Origin: Caballeronia sordidicola
Lineage (GTDB): Bacteria > Pseudomonadota > Gammaproteobacteria > Burkholderiales > Burkholderiaceae
Reading direction: 5' to 3'
Assembly: GCF_002220365.1 (NCBI RefSeq)
Contig: NZ_MTHB01000102.1
Location: 1 to 64,000 of the forward strand
DNA: 64,000 nt
The first letter of the stretch is position 1. Each line of letters starts with the position of its first letter. The translations under genes were made by a program, and so were the position numbers. Below, one piece after another: positions 1-9,160 of the stretch. The notes below the pieces were generated by a model that had not been told where the DNA came from, searched no databases, and saw only the letters and a list, made by a program, of their open reading frames with translations.

Positions 1-1095
1 GCGCTCTCGTCGATGACGGTGGAAGACTGCGAGGCGTACAAAGATTTTTTAAAGGGGCCGGTCGCGAGTTTCGTTGGTCCGAAGCGCTCGCGAGCAAGCG
101 GCCGGTGGAGACCTTTTACGCCGGAGGGGCTGTCGGCCGACAGTCAGGCGTATGCGGTGCGTGCGATTCGCGCGGCGTTTGCATGGTTGACGACGGTCCG
201 CTATCTGGCGGGCAATCCGTGGAGCGCGGTGACGGATCCCGCGACGGTAACGAAGGAAGTTTCCGTGCAGGTCGACCGTGCGTTGACGGCCGATCTTTGG
301 GTGCTTGTGCGCCGGGCACTCGATCAGCGCTGCGGGGATCAGCTGCTCAACGAAACGCCGGAACAAGTGCGACAGTGGCGAACCGCGCGCGCGGCGATTT
401 TGCTGATGGGCGATTCGGGCTTGCGTCGCGAAGAAGCGGCGAACGCGGGGCGCCAGGATCTGCGCTCAATCCGTCATGTGGCGTCGGCGGGCTTCGCGAA
501 AAAAGCGGGGGAGGGCGGGGCAGCGCAAGTTGAGATCTGGGCATTGAGCGTGGTCGGCAAGCGACGCCGGCAGCGGACGGTTCCGGTGAGCGCCGCGACG
601 GTTCGCGCGTTGCGCGCGCACTGGATTGATCGCGGTGAAAACTTCGATGCGGCTCAGGACGATGCGCCGCTGATCGCCCCGCTGGTGATCCCCGCGACCC
701 TGACCGCCCGCGCCAAGCACGGCAATAAAGACGGCGACCGGGGCGAAGACCCGACCGAAGTGCAATCTGATGGCGATGATCGTGCGCGTGCGAAGAAGGC
801 GTATGCGCCAGATGCGCTCGCGCGGCTGGTGAGGCAGGGCATGAAGCAGCTCGCCGGTGAGTTGTTACGGGAGGGTGTCTTATCGCACGATGCCCATGCG
901 CAGCTGTTGGACACCTCTGCGCACGCGTTTCGCCACACCTTCGGTACAAGGGCCGTTGCTCGGGACATGCCGATCGACGTCGTCCAGCGCGTTCTCGGTC
1001 ACGCCTCGCTGCAGACAACGTCCATTTATGTGCGCGCCGAACGGCAGCGCATGCTCGATGCCGCGGCCCAATACTATTCAGAAGACGGCGGCTAG
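1..1095 (+). CDS. Tyrosine recombinase (phage-type integrase), 5' end outside window
   Basis: Site-specific tyrosine recombinase. The frame is open to the first base, so the true start may lie upstream; the first ATG is at 13. Counting from that ATG, the catalytic set is complete: Arg138 (in DSGLRREEA), Lys183, His304 and Arg307 (HAFRHTFG), His330 (LGHAS) and nucleophile Tyr339. A long charged, poorly conserved insert (about residues 205-265) separates the Lys and HxxR boxes. An N-terminal SAM-like core-binding region is partly visible. It may be the integrase of an island whose other part is outside the window; no att site is recognisable here. The fold and catalytic class are clear, the element it moves is not. 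Confidence 0.85.
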   Translation, partial: ALSSMTVEDCEAYKDFLKGPVASFVGPKRSRASGRWRPFTPEGLSADSQAYAVRAIRAAFAWLTTVRYLAGNPWSAVTDPATVTKEVSVQVDRALTADLWVLVRRALDQRCGDQLLNETPEQVRQWRTARAAILLMGDSGLRREEAANAGRQDLRSIRHVASAGFAKKAGEGGAAQVEIWALSVVGKRRRQRTVPVSAATVRALRAHWIDRGENFDAAQDDAPLIAPLVIPATLTARAKHGNKDGDRGEDPTEVQSDGDDRARAKKAYAPDALARLVRQGMKQLAGELLREGVLSHDAHAQLLDTSAHAFRHTFGTRAVARDMPIDVVQRVLGHASLQTTSIYVRAERQRMLDAAAQYYSEDGG

Positions 1096-1155
1096 CGTAC
1101 GCGTGTTGCTGCGACCTCGCCGACGTCGAGCAATAATGCCGGAAGGACGGCGCTG

Positions 1156-1464
1156 ATGCACGAGCGCGAATGGGATGCACCACCGGAGTTCACAGTGAGA
1201 AGAAACGCCGAAAACAAGTTGATAGTTGTCGCCGTGCGCATTGATCCGCAGATTGAGCAACGACTGCGTTTGCTGGCCGAGACGACGGGGCGCAAGCAGT
1301 CATTTTTTCTGCAGCAGATGATCGAGCGTGGTATCGACGCCATCGAAGAAACTTGGTTGCCGCACGAAACGCTAAGTCAAGTTCGGAGTGGCAAAATGCC
1401 GATGTCACAACCAAGCGGCGGGATGTCCGATCTGTTCGGCGATGTGGTCGACAACGAACTTTAG
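1156..1464 (+). CDS. Orphan ribbon-helix-helix protein, antitoxin-like (102 aa)
   Basis: Small predicted DNA-binding protein. Residues about 24-56 (VAVRIDPQIEQRLRLLAE...) show the beta strand followed by two helices of ribbon-helix-helix repressors such as RelB/CopG-type antitoxins. The start is supported by AAGGA eight bases upstream of the ATG. Antitoxins of this type normally sit directly before a RelE/ParE toxin gene, but no such reading frame follows; the next kilobase has no convincing gene. It is either an orphan antitoxin or a small regulator travelling with the neighbouring integrase. Confidence 0.6.
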   Translation: MHEREWDAPPEFTVRRNAENKLIVVAVRIDPQIEQRLRLLAETTGRKQSFFLQQMIERGIDAIEETWLPHETLSQVRSGKMPMSQPSGGMSDLFGDVVDNEL

Positions 1465-2424
1465 AACGAATTTTGACGGCTTTTTATCGGCATTTGGGAT
1501 GCTTGAAGCACAGGCAATAAGACGACGCCGTCCACAATGCGAAAATCGTGGGTCCGCCACAGGAATGGCAATTCGAGCCCAATCACAAGTAGGCACCTGG
1601 AGCGGCGTTGCATTCCCGGAGGCGCTCTTGGCAACGCCGCCTTAACGTGGGGTTGCCGTTTGAAATCGTCGAGTGTTGCATTTAGACGATGCCTTCCGGC
1701 TTTCAGTGGCAGCACCTTGGGTGCGTGAAAAGATTTTTTGCTGGCGGCGAATTGCTCAAATCGGCCACTTTCGGTCATCCGATCGAGTGCGCATACGGAC
1801 GTTCCAATGTCGGAACTGCCCTGGGAACGGTCGTTCCGACGTTGGCCTATCCCGTCTCGAAGTCACAACAGACAGTGCCAGTCTCCGGATTTCGATTCAA
1901 CGAGACAAATGTAACGAACTCGCTCAATAGTCCTGCGCTACTTGATTCTTCAGGACCTCATGAACCGGTCGCGCATCACCTCAAGAAACGCGGCAGCCGG
2001 CCTCGGCAACTGTGTGATCTGCAGCGCTGGAACGACAACCCGTTGTGCAGGCACAGTAAAGTCAAAAGGACAGCAAACGATGGGGCGCCCGTCATAGCTT
2101 AAATCTCCAACCGGAAACGAAACGCTGATTGCAGAAGAGGTTGAACGCACGCGCGCAGCACTGGAGCAACGAAACATGTCCGGCGATAGCGACGAGGCCG
2201 AACCGTAACGGGACAGTTTTAATACGCTATACGATTAGCGCTCCTTTGGACGCTGCTAGCGCTAATAACGGACATCAATACGTGGAGCGCGACTAGGCGT
2301 CGCCGAGCCGCTGCCGTCGGCGCTATAACGCGCACTCCTTTATTTTAAAGAATGCCACCGCCCGGCCGTTAGTCAGCGGTGTTTGCCGTTGCAGATTGGG
2401 TTAGCGGTGCGGAGATGGCCGGCG
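1465..2424. other. Gene-poor stretch after the RHH gene
   Basis: No complete gene is convincing in this 960-base stretch. It holds one possible LysR-like tail on the minus strand (listed separately) and an inverted repeat at 2236-2266, with TTAGCGCT and AGCGCTAA arms separated by about 15 bases. The stretch looks like decayed or rearranged DNA next to the integrase. Confidence 0.4.
1950..2177 (-). pseudogene. Possible C-terminal remnant of a LysR-type regulator
   Basis: The minus-strand frame ends in RPAAAFLEVMRDRF, which resembles the last helix of LysR effector-binding domains, where an alanine-rich PAAxAFLxxLRD is common. Nothing upstream in this frame supplies the rest of the domain or the helix-turn-helix. 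If real, it is a fragment of about 60 residues. The match is short and could be chance. Confidence 0.25.
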
Positions 2425-3087
2425 TCAGGTTAGGAGGCACCACATCGCGAGGAACGGCGCGTCCGTCGACTTCATTGCATGAAGAATGTTTGACATGTTA
2501 TACAAGCCGCCGCCGACGCCCGGGCTAAACCACGGACCATCCGCCTGTTTGAACTCACCGTCTGTCAGCAGGAGATAAGCCTCTTCGGGCGGATGCCGGT
2601 GGTCAGGATACCTGGTAGCTGGTGCTAGCAAAGAAAATCCAACTTGGACGTCATATCGGCTCTCCATGCCGCCGGGGCCAATGATCATTCCATTGACGTG
2701 TTTGTCAATGTAATCCACGCTACCGTTTTCGCCAGATGTTCGGCGTTGCCACCCGACAAAAGACTCCAACGGTTTGATTGAACGAGCGACCGCGCCAAGG
2801 TCTGACCTATCGTCGGTCAGTTGTTCAAGGGCATTGTCGAGGTATTTACACGCAGGAAAACGCGCACCGTGGCGGATACCATTATCGCTTTCTCGGGTAA
2901 GAAGTGCGAACACCCTTTTGCTAAATTCTCTTACCGCGACAGGACGAGCATCGCTGCAAAATGCCGCGCCCGTTGCGTCGACGAAATCCTGCAAAGCTTT
3001 CGGTCGCGTGTACATTTTCATTCCAGCAAGGGATGCAATCAATTCCGAGTGTCTCGAACAGCTTGTCGCGAGACCGAAAATATTCAA
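2425..3087 (-). CDS. DddQ-like cupin (dimethylsulfoniopropionate lyase family)
   Basis: Cupin protein resembling DddQ, which cleaves DMSP to dimethylsulfide and acrylate. The C-terminal barrel has the metal motif RYPDHRHPPEEAY (residues 159-171) and the second histidine in NILHAMKS (His203). Tyr160, His163, His165, Glu169, Tyr171 and His203 keep the spacing of the active-site set I recall for Ruegeria DddQ (Tyr120, His123, His125, residue 129, Tyr131, His163; constant offset 40). The listed start is TTG at 3087, overlapping the stop of the upstream EamA gene as TTGA; ATG codons at 3021 and 3015 are alternatives that would shorten the poorly conserved N-terminus. No acrylate genes are nearby, so the true substrate may be another betaine-like compound. 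Confidence 0.7.
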   Translation of the reverse strand: MNIFGLATSCSRHSELIASLAGMKMYTRPKALQDFVDATGAAFCSDARPVAVREFSKRVFALLTRESDNGIRHGARFPACKYLDNALEQLTDDRSDLGAVARSIKPLESFVGWQRRTSGENGSVDYIDKHVNGMIIGPGGMESRYDVQVGFSLLAPATRYPDHRHPPEEAYLLLTDGEFKQADGPWFSPGVGGGLYNMSNILHAMKSTDAPFLAMWCLLT

Positions 3088-4016
3088 TCAAGACTCAGAG
3101 CAGAAGATGTAACCACGCTTTCTTTCCTGCGTTCAGCTGTCATGCGCCCGAACTCGAGAAGGGCAAGTCCGGAAAAAATAATCAGGACCGCCACGAATTC
3201 GAGGGCGCCAACGCGTTCGCCTACAAGTCGCCCGATAATAAGCGCGACGACCGGTGCAACATACACCGCGCCAGAAGCGGCCACTGCACCCAGTCTGTCC
3301 AGAAGATAGTAGTAAAGGAGAAACGCCACTCCGGTTCCAAGCAGGCCGAGCCCAACGACGAGCCCCGTGGTCGCTTGCCAATCTTCGAGGATACGGCTTG
3401 CTCCAGTCATGTCAGTCGAAAAAAGCAGCATCAGAAAAGCCAACCCCATCTGCCACGTTACGATTGCTAGCGGAGGCAGATTGACGGAAGCAAGGAATCT
3501 CCGCACATATATGTACGATAGGCCGAAAGCAACTGACCCTGCCAACATCCACATAATGCCTTGGCCGCTAATGGCACTTCCAGAAGCAAACCCTGCCCAC
3601 GGCCGGGCAATAAGAGCTATCCCAGCCATTCCGAGCGCGACGCCAGATACCATCAGGCCGTTCATCTTTTCATTGCGCAACAGGACGACGGACGCGACGG
3701 ACGTGAACAGCGCTGGCGAGCCGCCCAAGACTCCCGCAATACTGGAAGGCAGAAGTGCAGTTCCTTTGGCCATCGTGAAATAAGAGAACGCCGTCGCCAG
3801 CGCAGCCATCACACCGAAATGGTGAAGATCCCGTACCTGTTCGAATTTCAGAACCTTTTTTCGCCACGCGAGAATGGCCAGCGGGGCGAAGCCAAAAAAT
3901 ACGCGTAGCAAAGAAATTTGACCGGGGCTGAGAAAGACTGACGCCCATTTCATGTAAATGAAGTTCGAGCCCCAAAGCGTCCCGAGGACCAAGAAGGCAG
4001 CATACGTCCTAATCAC
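3084..4016 (-). CDS. EamA/DMT-family transporter (310 aa)
   Basis: Drug/metabolite transporter superfamily permease with two EamA repeats, about ten hydrophobic segments, and a short basic C-terminus. The start is taken as GTG at 4016 because AAAGGA lies nine bases upstream and the protein then begins directly with the first membrane segment (RTYAAFLVLGTLWGSNF), typical for the family. A longer reading from 4148 adds 44 hydrophilic residues with no ribosome site. Its stop overlaps the start of the DddQ-like gene, so the two are probably co-translated; export of a metabolite or by-product is plausible but the substrate is unknown. Confidence 0.8.
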   Translation of the reverse strand: MIRTYAAFLVLGTLWGSNFIYMKWASVFLSPGQISLLRVFFGFAPLAILAWRKKVLKFEQVRDLHHFGVMAALATAFSYFTMAKGTALLPSSIAGVLGGSPALFTSVASVVLLRNEKMNGLMVSGVALGMAGIALIARPWAGFASGSAISGQGIMWMLAGSVAFGLSYIYVRRFLASVNLPPLAIVTWQMGLAFLMLLFSTDMTGASRILEDWQATTGLVVGLGLLGTGVAFLLYYYLLDRLGAVAASGAVYVAPVVALIIGRLVGERVGALEFVAVLIIFSGLALLEFGRMTAERRKESVVTSSALSLD

Positions 4017-4305
4017 GGCCCTATCCTTTGTAAGGTGGTCTTTCTCGCGGTGACTTCTTTTGCCAGCTCGTTGGTCGTCAACCGCGAGCAGGTAAACGCA
4101 GACGATGCTTATAGCAATCCCCCTGGCGACCGGTCGCCAGGAAAGCAAACGACAGCTTAGTCCGGAACTTCAAGGCCCGATCGCACTATCATCGTGCTTA
4201 TAATCTGCGCAAGCCGCGCTTGTGCAATTGCAGGGCTGGACGCAGGGTGCTAACGTGAGCTCGAGGCTGTTCGTCCAGAGCAGGCCCAGTTGCGCTCCGA
4301 AGGCC

Positions 4306-5214
4306 ATGGAAAATGACATGCATAACCCTGGATGCGAATTGCTGCTGCGCGGTGATGCGCCGCTGCTAATCGTCACACCGCATACCGGTACCCAGATTCC
4401 CGACGCGCTGCTGTTGCACAGTGGATGGCAACCGGTACAGGGTCGTCTGGCCGACCCGGCCGGGCTGACGCTTCATGCTGCCGCTCGCGAGGCGGGTGCT
4501 TCGCTCATTTCTGCCCGCTATCACCCCTGCTTCATCGACTTCATGGTCTCAGCTGATGGCCGCCCGCTCGCTGTTGGCGTGGACCGGGGCGGCCTATGTC
4601 GAACCCACAGCTCGCGGGGAGAGTCGCTATACGACTCGCAAACGCCGTTGACGAGTGAAGATGTCGCGTCCCGGGTGAGGGAGTACTGGCAGCCGTTTCA
4701 TCAAAGTATCGTGGATGAAATTCAACGCCTACGCGTCATGCATCCGCAAGTGCTCGTGTTTGTGTCTCACGCTAGCTGGTGGCTGTCTCCGTATCGGGAT
4801 GCTTCGACGGGCAGAGAATTTAACGTAGGCACAAACAACGGCAGGTCGTGCAGCCGAAACCTTGTGAGTACGCTCACTGAAACGGTCATGAAGCAAGGTC
4901 GCTCATGGGTCGTGAATGGAAATATTGCTGAGGTATTTACGGCAGAGCATTATGGGAATCCTGCTGGGGGTGTTCATGTGGTGGATGTCGAGTCTTCGGG
5001 GCAATGGCGGGTCGATTGCGCTGCCAAGGTCGACGAGGCGCTGGTAGATGGTCCGCCTGATGGCGCCGCGCTATCGACGCTACGACGTGACCGTCTCGTC
5101 GAGGACCGAGCCCCAATGGCGCCACTTCTCGCAAAGCTACTGGGCGCCCTGTACGACTTGTCCGGGAATTCACGAGTAGATGCGGGCGGCGGGGCAGACG
5201 CTAAGCAATTGTAG
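4306..5214 (+). CDS. Divergent N-formylglutamate amidohydrolase family protein
   Basis: Paralogue of the HutG-type protein at 8262. It shares PHTGTQIP near the N-terminus, FNVGTNNGRSC in the middle and the late VE acid, so it belongs to the FGase family. However, the DTDW box of HutG reads ADPAGLTL here, keeping only the first Asp, and the EAH box reads VSH, losing the Glu. Part of the metal site is therefore altered, and simple formylglutamate hydrolysis should not be assumed. ATG 4306 is chosen because the family match begins just after it; ATG 4318 is also possible. Downstream lies a LysR gene in the same direction. Confidence 0.65.
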   Translation: MENDMHNPGCELLLRGDAPLLIVTPHTGTQIPDALLLHSGWQPVQGRLADPAGLTLHAAAREAGASLISARYHPCFIDFMVSADGRPLAVGVDRGGLCRTHSSRGESLYDSQTPLTSEDVASRVREYWQPFHQSIVDEIQRLRVMHPQVLVFVSHASWWLSPYRDASTGREFNVGTNNGRSCSRNLVSTLTETVMKQGRSWVVNGNIAEVFTAEHYGNPAGGVHVVDVESSGQWRVDCAAKVDEALVDGPPDGAALSTLRRDRLVEDRAPMAPLLAKLLGALYDLSGNSRVDAGGGADAKQL

Positions 5215-5287
5215 TCGGTCTTGCAGCAAAGCTTTGGTACGCCGACGAGGTCACAACGCAATATCAGAACATCATGAGCTGCCGGAT

Positions 5288-6289
5288 ATGAAAGAAAGCG
5301 CCCTTGAACAGTTTCCTGACTGGGACCTCCTTGCGAGCTGGGTCGCCGTCGTGGAGGCTGGGTCTATCTCCGACGCGGCGGCTCGTCTTGCCATTTCACA
5401 GGCCGGGGTTTCGCATCGCATCAAAGTGTTGGAAGCGCTCCTTGATACCACGTTGCTTGACCGCGCGACGCGTCCAGCACGGCCTACCGCGGCAGGGCAA
5501 CGCCTGTTCGAGCATGCGACCGTTTTGCTTCAAGGGGCGAGTCAGATGGTCGAGAGCGTCCGAAGTGTCACTCGGGCGAAGCGCGTGATCGTAAGACTCG
5601 GCTGCGTGGACTCCTTCGCAGCTACCATGGGGCCGATTGTCATTCGGGCGCTTTCCGGGACTTCACATCAGATTCGGCTTTGGTCAGGAATTGGGCCTAC
5701 TCTGGATGCCCAGTTGGAAGCGCGTCAGGTTGATATTGCAGTGACCACCTCCGGGCAGCCCACTGTGCCGGGAATAATTCGTCAGCGTCTGTTTTCTGAG
5801 CCCTACTTTGTCGTCTTGCCGCGAAACTTCGAAATGGACCGGTACGGGACGCTCACCGAGTTAGCGCGACATTTGCAGCTTATCCGTTATAGCGCGCGGT
5901 CCGTTATCGGGCAGCAGGTGGACGGCTATCTCGCCGCGAACGCAGAGACGATCGAACGCACGTATGAACTGGACGCGACAGACCCGCTGTTGAGCCTCGT
6001 AGCGGCGGGATTAGGGTTTGCGCTGACCACCCCGATGTGTCTGTGGCAATCCCGGCAGTATTTGCCCGAAGTGCGTGTGTTGCCGCTTTCTGCTTTTTCT
6101 CGTCTGGGCAGGCCCTATCAGACCCTCAGCCGTTCTTTCTATCTCGCATTTCGAGAAAACGAGCTCGGTCGTCTACCTATCGAGATATACGAGCTGCTCA
6201 AGCTGACGTTTGAACGTCAGGTTTCACGGGACATCTCGAAGGCGCTGTCTCTCAAGCCTGAAGATATCTACACGATAGACGAGGCTTGA
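5288..6289 (+). CDS. LysR-family transcriptional regulator (333 aa)
   Basis: N-terminal winged helix-turn-helix (about residues 10-70, with AAARLAISQAGVSHRIKVLE) followed by a periplasmic-binding-like effector domain. The start at ATG 5288 gives a standard N-terminus; an upstream frame extension is not conserved. The C-terminus is longer than usual by some 20 residues. It lies between the divergent FGase paralogue and the P5C dehydrogenase-HutG pair, which makes those its likely targets. An AACTGCAGTT palindrome at 6329-6338 upstream of the dehydrogenase could be an operator. The effector is unknown. Confidence 0.85.
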   Translation: MKESALEQFPDWDLLASWVAVVEAGSISDAAARLAISQAGVSHRIKVLEALLDTTLLDRATRPARPTAAGQRLFEHATVLLQGASQMVESVRSVTRAKRVIVRLGCVDSFAATMGPIVIRALSGTSHQIRLWSGIGPTLDAQLEARQVDIAVTTSGQPTVPGIIRQRLFSEPYFVVLPRNFEMDRYGTLTELARHLQLIRYSARSVIGQQVDGYLAANAETIERTYELDATDPLLSLVAAGLGFALTTPMCLWQSRQYLPEVRVLPLSAFSRLGRPYQTLSRSFYLAFRENELGRLPIEIYELLKLTFERQVSRDISKALSLKPEDIYTIDEA

Positions 6290-6472
6290 AAACCTCGGCT
6301 CTTCACAAGCGAAGCCTATCCTAAACATAACTGCAGTTGGCTTAGTTACTGCACTTCTGCGGAGAGGTTAGTCTTATATCCACGCCCGACCGACCGGAAG
6401 ACCTGATTTCCGATGTCGAATTCGCCTTTGCGTCGGCCGGCCATCCGTCCCACCGTTTTCGAAGGAGCAGGG

Positions 6473-8086
6473 GTGAATTCCAGTCCTAATTTCCCGTTGC
6501 CGGCTAATGAAGCCGAAGTGCATTTTGGAGCAGGTACAGATGCCGCCGCGCAGTTGCAAAAGGCGCTGAGCGTCCGCGACGTCGTAGAGATTCCCACGGT
6601 AATCGGGGGCAAGCGGCACTTCTCGAACGACGTGGTTGAAGTGCGGGCGCCGCACGACCAGTCTCGTTTGCTTGCGCGCATTCACCGCCCGACTGAAGCT
6701 CAGATTGGCGAAGCAATTGCCAACGCGAAGACTGTGTCGCGCGACTGGGCCGCGCTTCCGTACGCGAGCCGTGCGACCATTCTGCATCGCGCAGCCGACA
6801 TCATCGCTACGCGGCAGCGCATGCGTATCAACGCTGCGACCATCCTGGGCCAGAGCAAGACAGTTGACCAGGCAGAGCCGGACTCAGCCTGCGAACTCAT
6901 CGACTTCCTTCGATTCAACGCATATAACGCGCAGCGCGTCTATGCCGAGCAGCCGATGTCCGTGTCGACGGCCGTCAATCGGACGGACTGGCGACCTCTT
7001 GAGGGGTTCGTTTACGCCGTGTCGCCGTTCAACTTCACAGCGATTGGCGGCAACCTCACCACCGCGCCTGCGATTATGGGCAACACGGTGCTATGGAAGC
7101 CATCGGAGAAATCGGCGCTTGCCAACTGGATTTTCTACGAAGCGCTGGAAGAAGCCGGCCTGCCGGCGGGCGTCATCAACTTCGTACCGGGCGAAGCAGA
7201 GCTGACCACTCGCGCCGTGCTTAATTCAGCCGACCTTTCTGGCATTCATTTCACTGGCTCATCGGCGGTGTTCCAGTCGCTGTGGAAGGGCGTCGCGTCG
7301 AAGGTCAACGCGTTCCGCACAATTCCGCGCCTCGTGGGCGAAACTGGCGGCAAAGATTTCGTGCTCGCTCATCCGTCCGCAAATCCGGCTGAAGTCGCAA
7401 TCGCACTGATTCGCGGTGCCTTTGAATATCAGGGGCAAAAGTGCAGCGCTGCGTCGCGCGCCTACATTCCGCAGAGCCTCTGGCCGGCCGTGCGCGAACA
7501 ACTCGTTGAGCGCCTCGCCCAGCTGAAGGTTGGCGACCCGGCTGATCTGAACAAAACGTTTATGGGCGCGGTGATTTCGCAAGCTTCGCATGCGAAGCTG
7601 ACAGCCGTGCTGAACGCAGCGAAGGACGACAGCAAGGTGACGGTCGTTTCCGGTGGCAAGACCTGGTCGGAGCCGGGCTTCTTCGTCGAGCCGACGGTGC
7701 TCGAAGTGGCGGACCCGAAGCACCCGTTGATGACTGAAGAGTTGTTCGGTCCTGTCCTTTCGCTATTTGTCTACGCGGATAACACGTGGTCTGACACGCT
7801 TACGCTCATCGATTCGACGAGTCCGTATGCGCTTACCGGCTCAATTTTCTGTACGGACCGCTTCGCACTGCACCAAGCCGAAGCTGCACTTGTCAATGCG
7901 GCAGGCAACCTGTATCTGAACGACAAGCCGACGGGTGCCATGATTGGCCAGCAGCCGTTCGGTGGGGGTCGTGCAAGTGGCACCAACGACAAGGCGGGTT
8001 CGTATCTGAACCTCCTGCGCTGGTCCTCGCCGCGCGTCGTGAAGGAAACCTACCTGCCGCCGCGAGAGTGGACTTTTGGAAACTAA
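6473..8086 (+). CDS. pruA: L-glutamate gamma-semialdehyde (1-pyrroline-5-carboxylate) dehydrogenase
   Basis: NAD-dependent aldehyde dehydrogenase that oxidises glutamate semialdehyde, the open form of P5C, to glutamate. Family motifs are intact: the NAD-binding SPFNFTAIGGNL and VLWKPSEKSAL, the catalytic Glu in GETGGKDF, and the catalytic Cys in YQGQKCSAASRAY. This matches the stand-alone (mitochondrial-type) P5CDH family rather than the PutA domain. GTG 6473 is preferred because AAGGAG sits six bases upstream; an ATG at 6413 would add 20 residues without a comparable site. It probably supplies the activity missing from the damaged PutA at 19458. A strong terminator follows before hutG. Confidence 0.9.
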   Translation: MNSSPNFPLPANEAEVHFGAGTDAAAQLQKALSVRDVVEIPTVIGGKRHFSNDVVEVRAPHDQSRLLARIHRPTEAQIGEAIANAKTVSRDWAALPYASRATILHRAADIIATRQRMRINAATILGQSKTVDQAEPDSACELIDFLRFNAYNAQRVYAEQPMSVSTAVNRTDWRPLEGFVYAVSPFNFTAIGGNLTTAPAIMGNTVLWKPSEKSALANWIFYEALEEAGLPAGVINFVPGEAELTTRAVLNSADLSGIHFTGSSAVFQSLWKGVASKVNAFRTIPRLVGETGGKDFVLAHPSANPAEVAIALIRGAFEYQGQKCSAASRAYIPQSLWPAVREQLVERLAQLKVGDPADLNKTFMGAVISQASHAKLTAVLNAAKDDSKVTVVSGGKTWSEPGFFVEPTVLEVADPKHPLMTEELFGPVLSLFVYADNTWSDTLTLIDSTSPYALTGSIFCTDRFALHQAEAALVNAAGNLYLNDKPTGAMIGQQPFGGGRASGTNDKAGSYLNLLRWSSPRVVKETYLPPREWTFGN

Positions 8087-8102
8087 TCGGTTGTAGCGAG
8101 GA

Positions 8103-8132
8103 TGGCCGCGCGGATTTTCGCGCGGCCATTTT
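8103..8132 (+). terminator. Rho-independent terminator after the P5C dehydrogenase gene
   Basis: Ten-base-pair stem TGGCCGCGCG / CGCGCGGCCA with a GATTTT loop, then TTTTC. It lies 16 bases after the stop codon and separates the dehydrogenase from hutG. Confidence 0.85.
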
Positions 8133-8261
8133 CATTTGTTGAGCCAAAAATCGCTGTCTTCGCTGGCCTGTGCACTTCCCCAGTGAGTCTCACAACCGGC
8201 ACTAGCCGGATTCATTGTTAGACGACTTGGGAGCAACATCACCAATTCAGGGGCTCGGACC

Positions 8262-9068
8262 ATGACCGGTAGTCCAGTATTTGATTTTAAGGCTGGCACG
8301 TTGCCATTGCTCGTGTCGATTCCACATCTGGGTAGAGAGATTCCCGAAGAGCTTCGCGACGGATACACCGATGTTGCGCTCACCGTCGCAGACACAGACT
8401 GGCATCTCGACCGGCTTTATGATTTCGCCGCGCAGGCGGGAGCATCTGTGCTGAACGCGCGGTTTTCGCGTTATGTCATTGACCTGAACCGTCCGCCCTC
8501 GGGCGAAAGCCTTTACCCTGGGCAAACAACGACCGGTTTGTATCCGACAGAAACGTTCCGTGGCGTGCCAGTCTACCGCGATGGTCGCGAGCCAACGTCG
8601 GTCGAGAAAGAAGCTCGTCTGGCACGTTTCCACACGCCGTACCACGCCAAGTTGCGCGAAACTCTCAAGGAGATGCGCGAACGCTTCGGCGCGGTGCTGC
8701 TTTGGGAAGCGCATTCAATCGCGAGCGTCCTGCCGCGACTGTTCGAAGGGAAGCTTCCGGACCTTAATCTTGGAACGAACTCGGGTAAAAGCTGTGATTC
8801 CCGGATTCTCCATGCCGTCGCCCAAGCGCTCAGGGACCAGCCATTCACGTGGGTCGCAAATGGCCGCTTTAAAGGAGGTTACATTACGCGAGAATTCGGT
8901 CGGCCTGAGGAAGGCGTGCACTCGATCCAGCTTGAAATGTGCCAGTCGACATACATGAACGAGGACGCGTCATTCGACTACCGCCCAGAGCTCGCTCGGA
9001 AGGTGCAACCCGTCGTCGAGCGAATGTTGACCGCCGCTGTTGAAGCGATGCAACAGATTTCGCGCTGA
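8262..9068 (+). CDS. hutG: N-formylglutamate deformylase
   Basis: Hydrolyses N-formyl-L-glutamate to glutamate and formate, in known systems the last step of the histidine route through formiminoglutamate. The protein has the full set of conserved boxes: SIPHLGREIP, VADTDWHLDRLYDF, NRPPSGESLYPGQ, WEAHSI, LNLGTNSGKSC and QLEMCQ. At 268 residues it has normal length. No hutH, hutU, hutI or hutF is in the window, so its place beside P5C dehydrogenase and a divergent paralogue suggests a role in a proline-derived N-formyl or N-methyl route (inference). It is convergent with the etf operon. Confidence 0.88.
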   Translation: MTGSPVFDFKAGTLPLLVSIPHLGREIPEELRDGYTDVALTVADTDWHLDRLYDFAAQAGASVLNARFSRYVIDLNRPPSGESLYPGQTTTGLYPTETFRGVPVYRDGREPTSVEKEARLARFHTPYHAKLRETLKEMRERFGAVLLWEAHSIASVLPRLFEGKLPDLNLGTNSGKSCDSRILHAVAQALRDQPFTWVANGRFKGGYITREFGRPEEGVHSIQLEMCQSTYMNEDASFDYRPELARKVQPVVERMLTAAVEAMQQISR

Positions 9069-9078
9069 CTCAATACGT

Positions 9079-9111
9079 AAAAAAGCCGTCACCGGATTCA
9101 ACGGTGACGGC
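9079..9111 (-). terminator. Terminator of the etfBA operon
   Basis: Stem GCCGTCACCG / CGGTGACGGC (9085-9094 and 9102-9111) with a seven-base loop. On the minus strand it is followed by a run of six T (complement of 9079-9084), so it stops transcripts coming from etfA. Confidence 0.8.
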
Positions 9112-9160
9112 AACGCAAGGTTCGAAAACAACAACAACTGGAACCCGGCCCTCGATTGAT

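Noticed and set aside
347..1183. Minus-strand frame of 278 codons opposite the integrase
   Set aside because: Arg/Ala/Pro-rich composition typical of an antisense shadow; no motif.
1689..2102. Plus-strand frame of 137 codons in the gene-poor left region
   Set aside because: No motif, weak start, and composition unlike the neighbouring genes.
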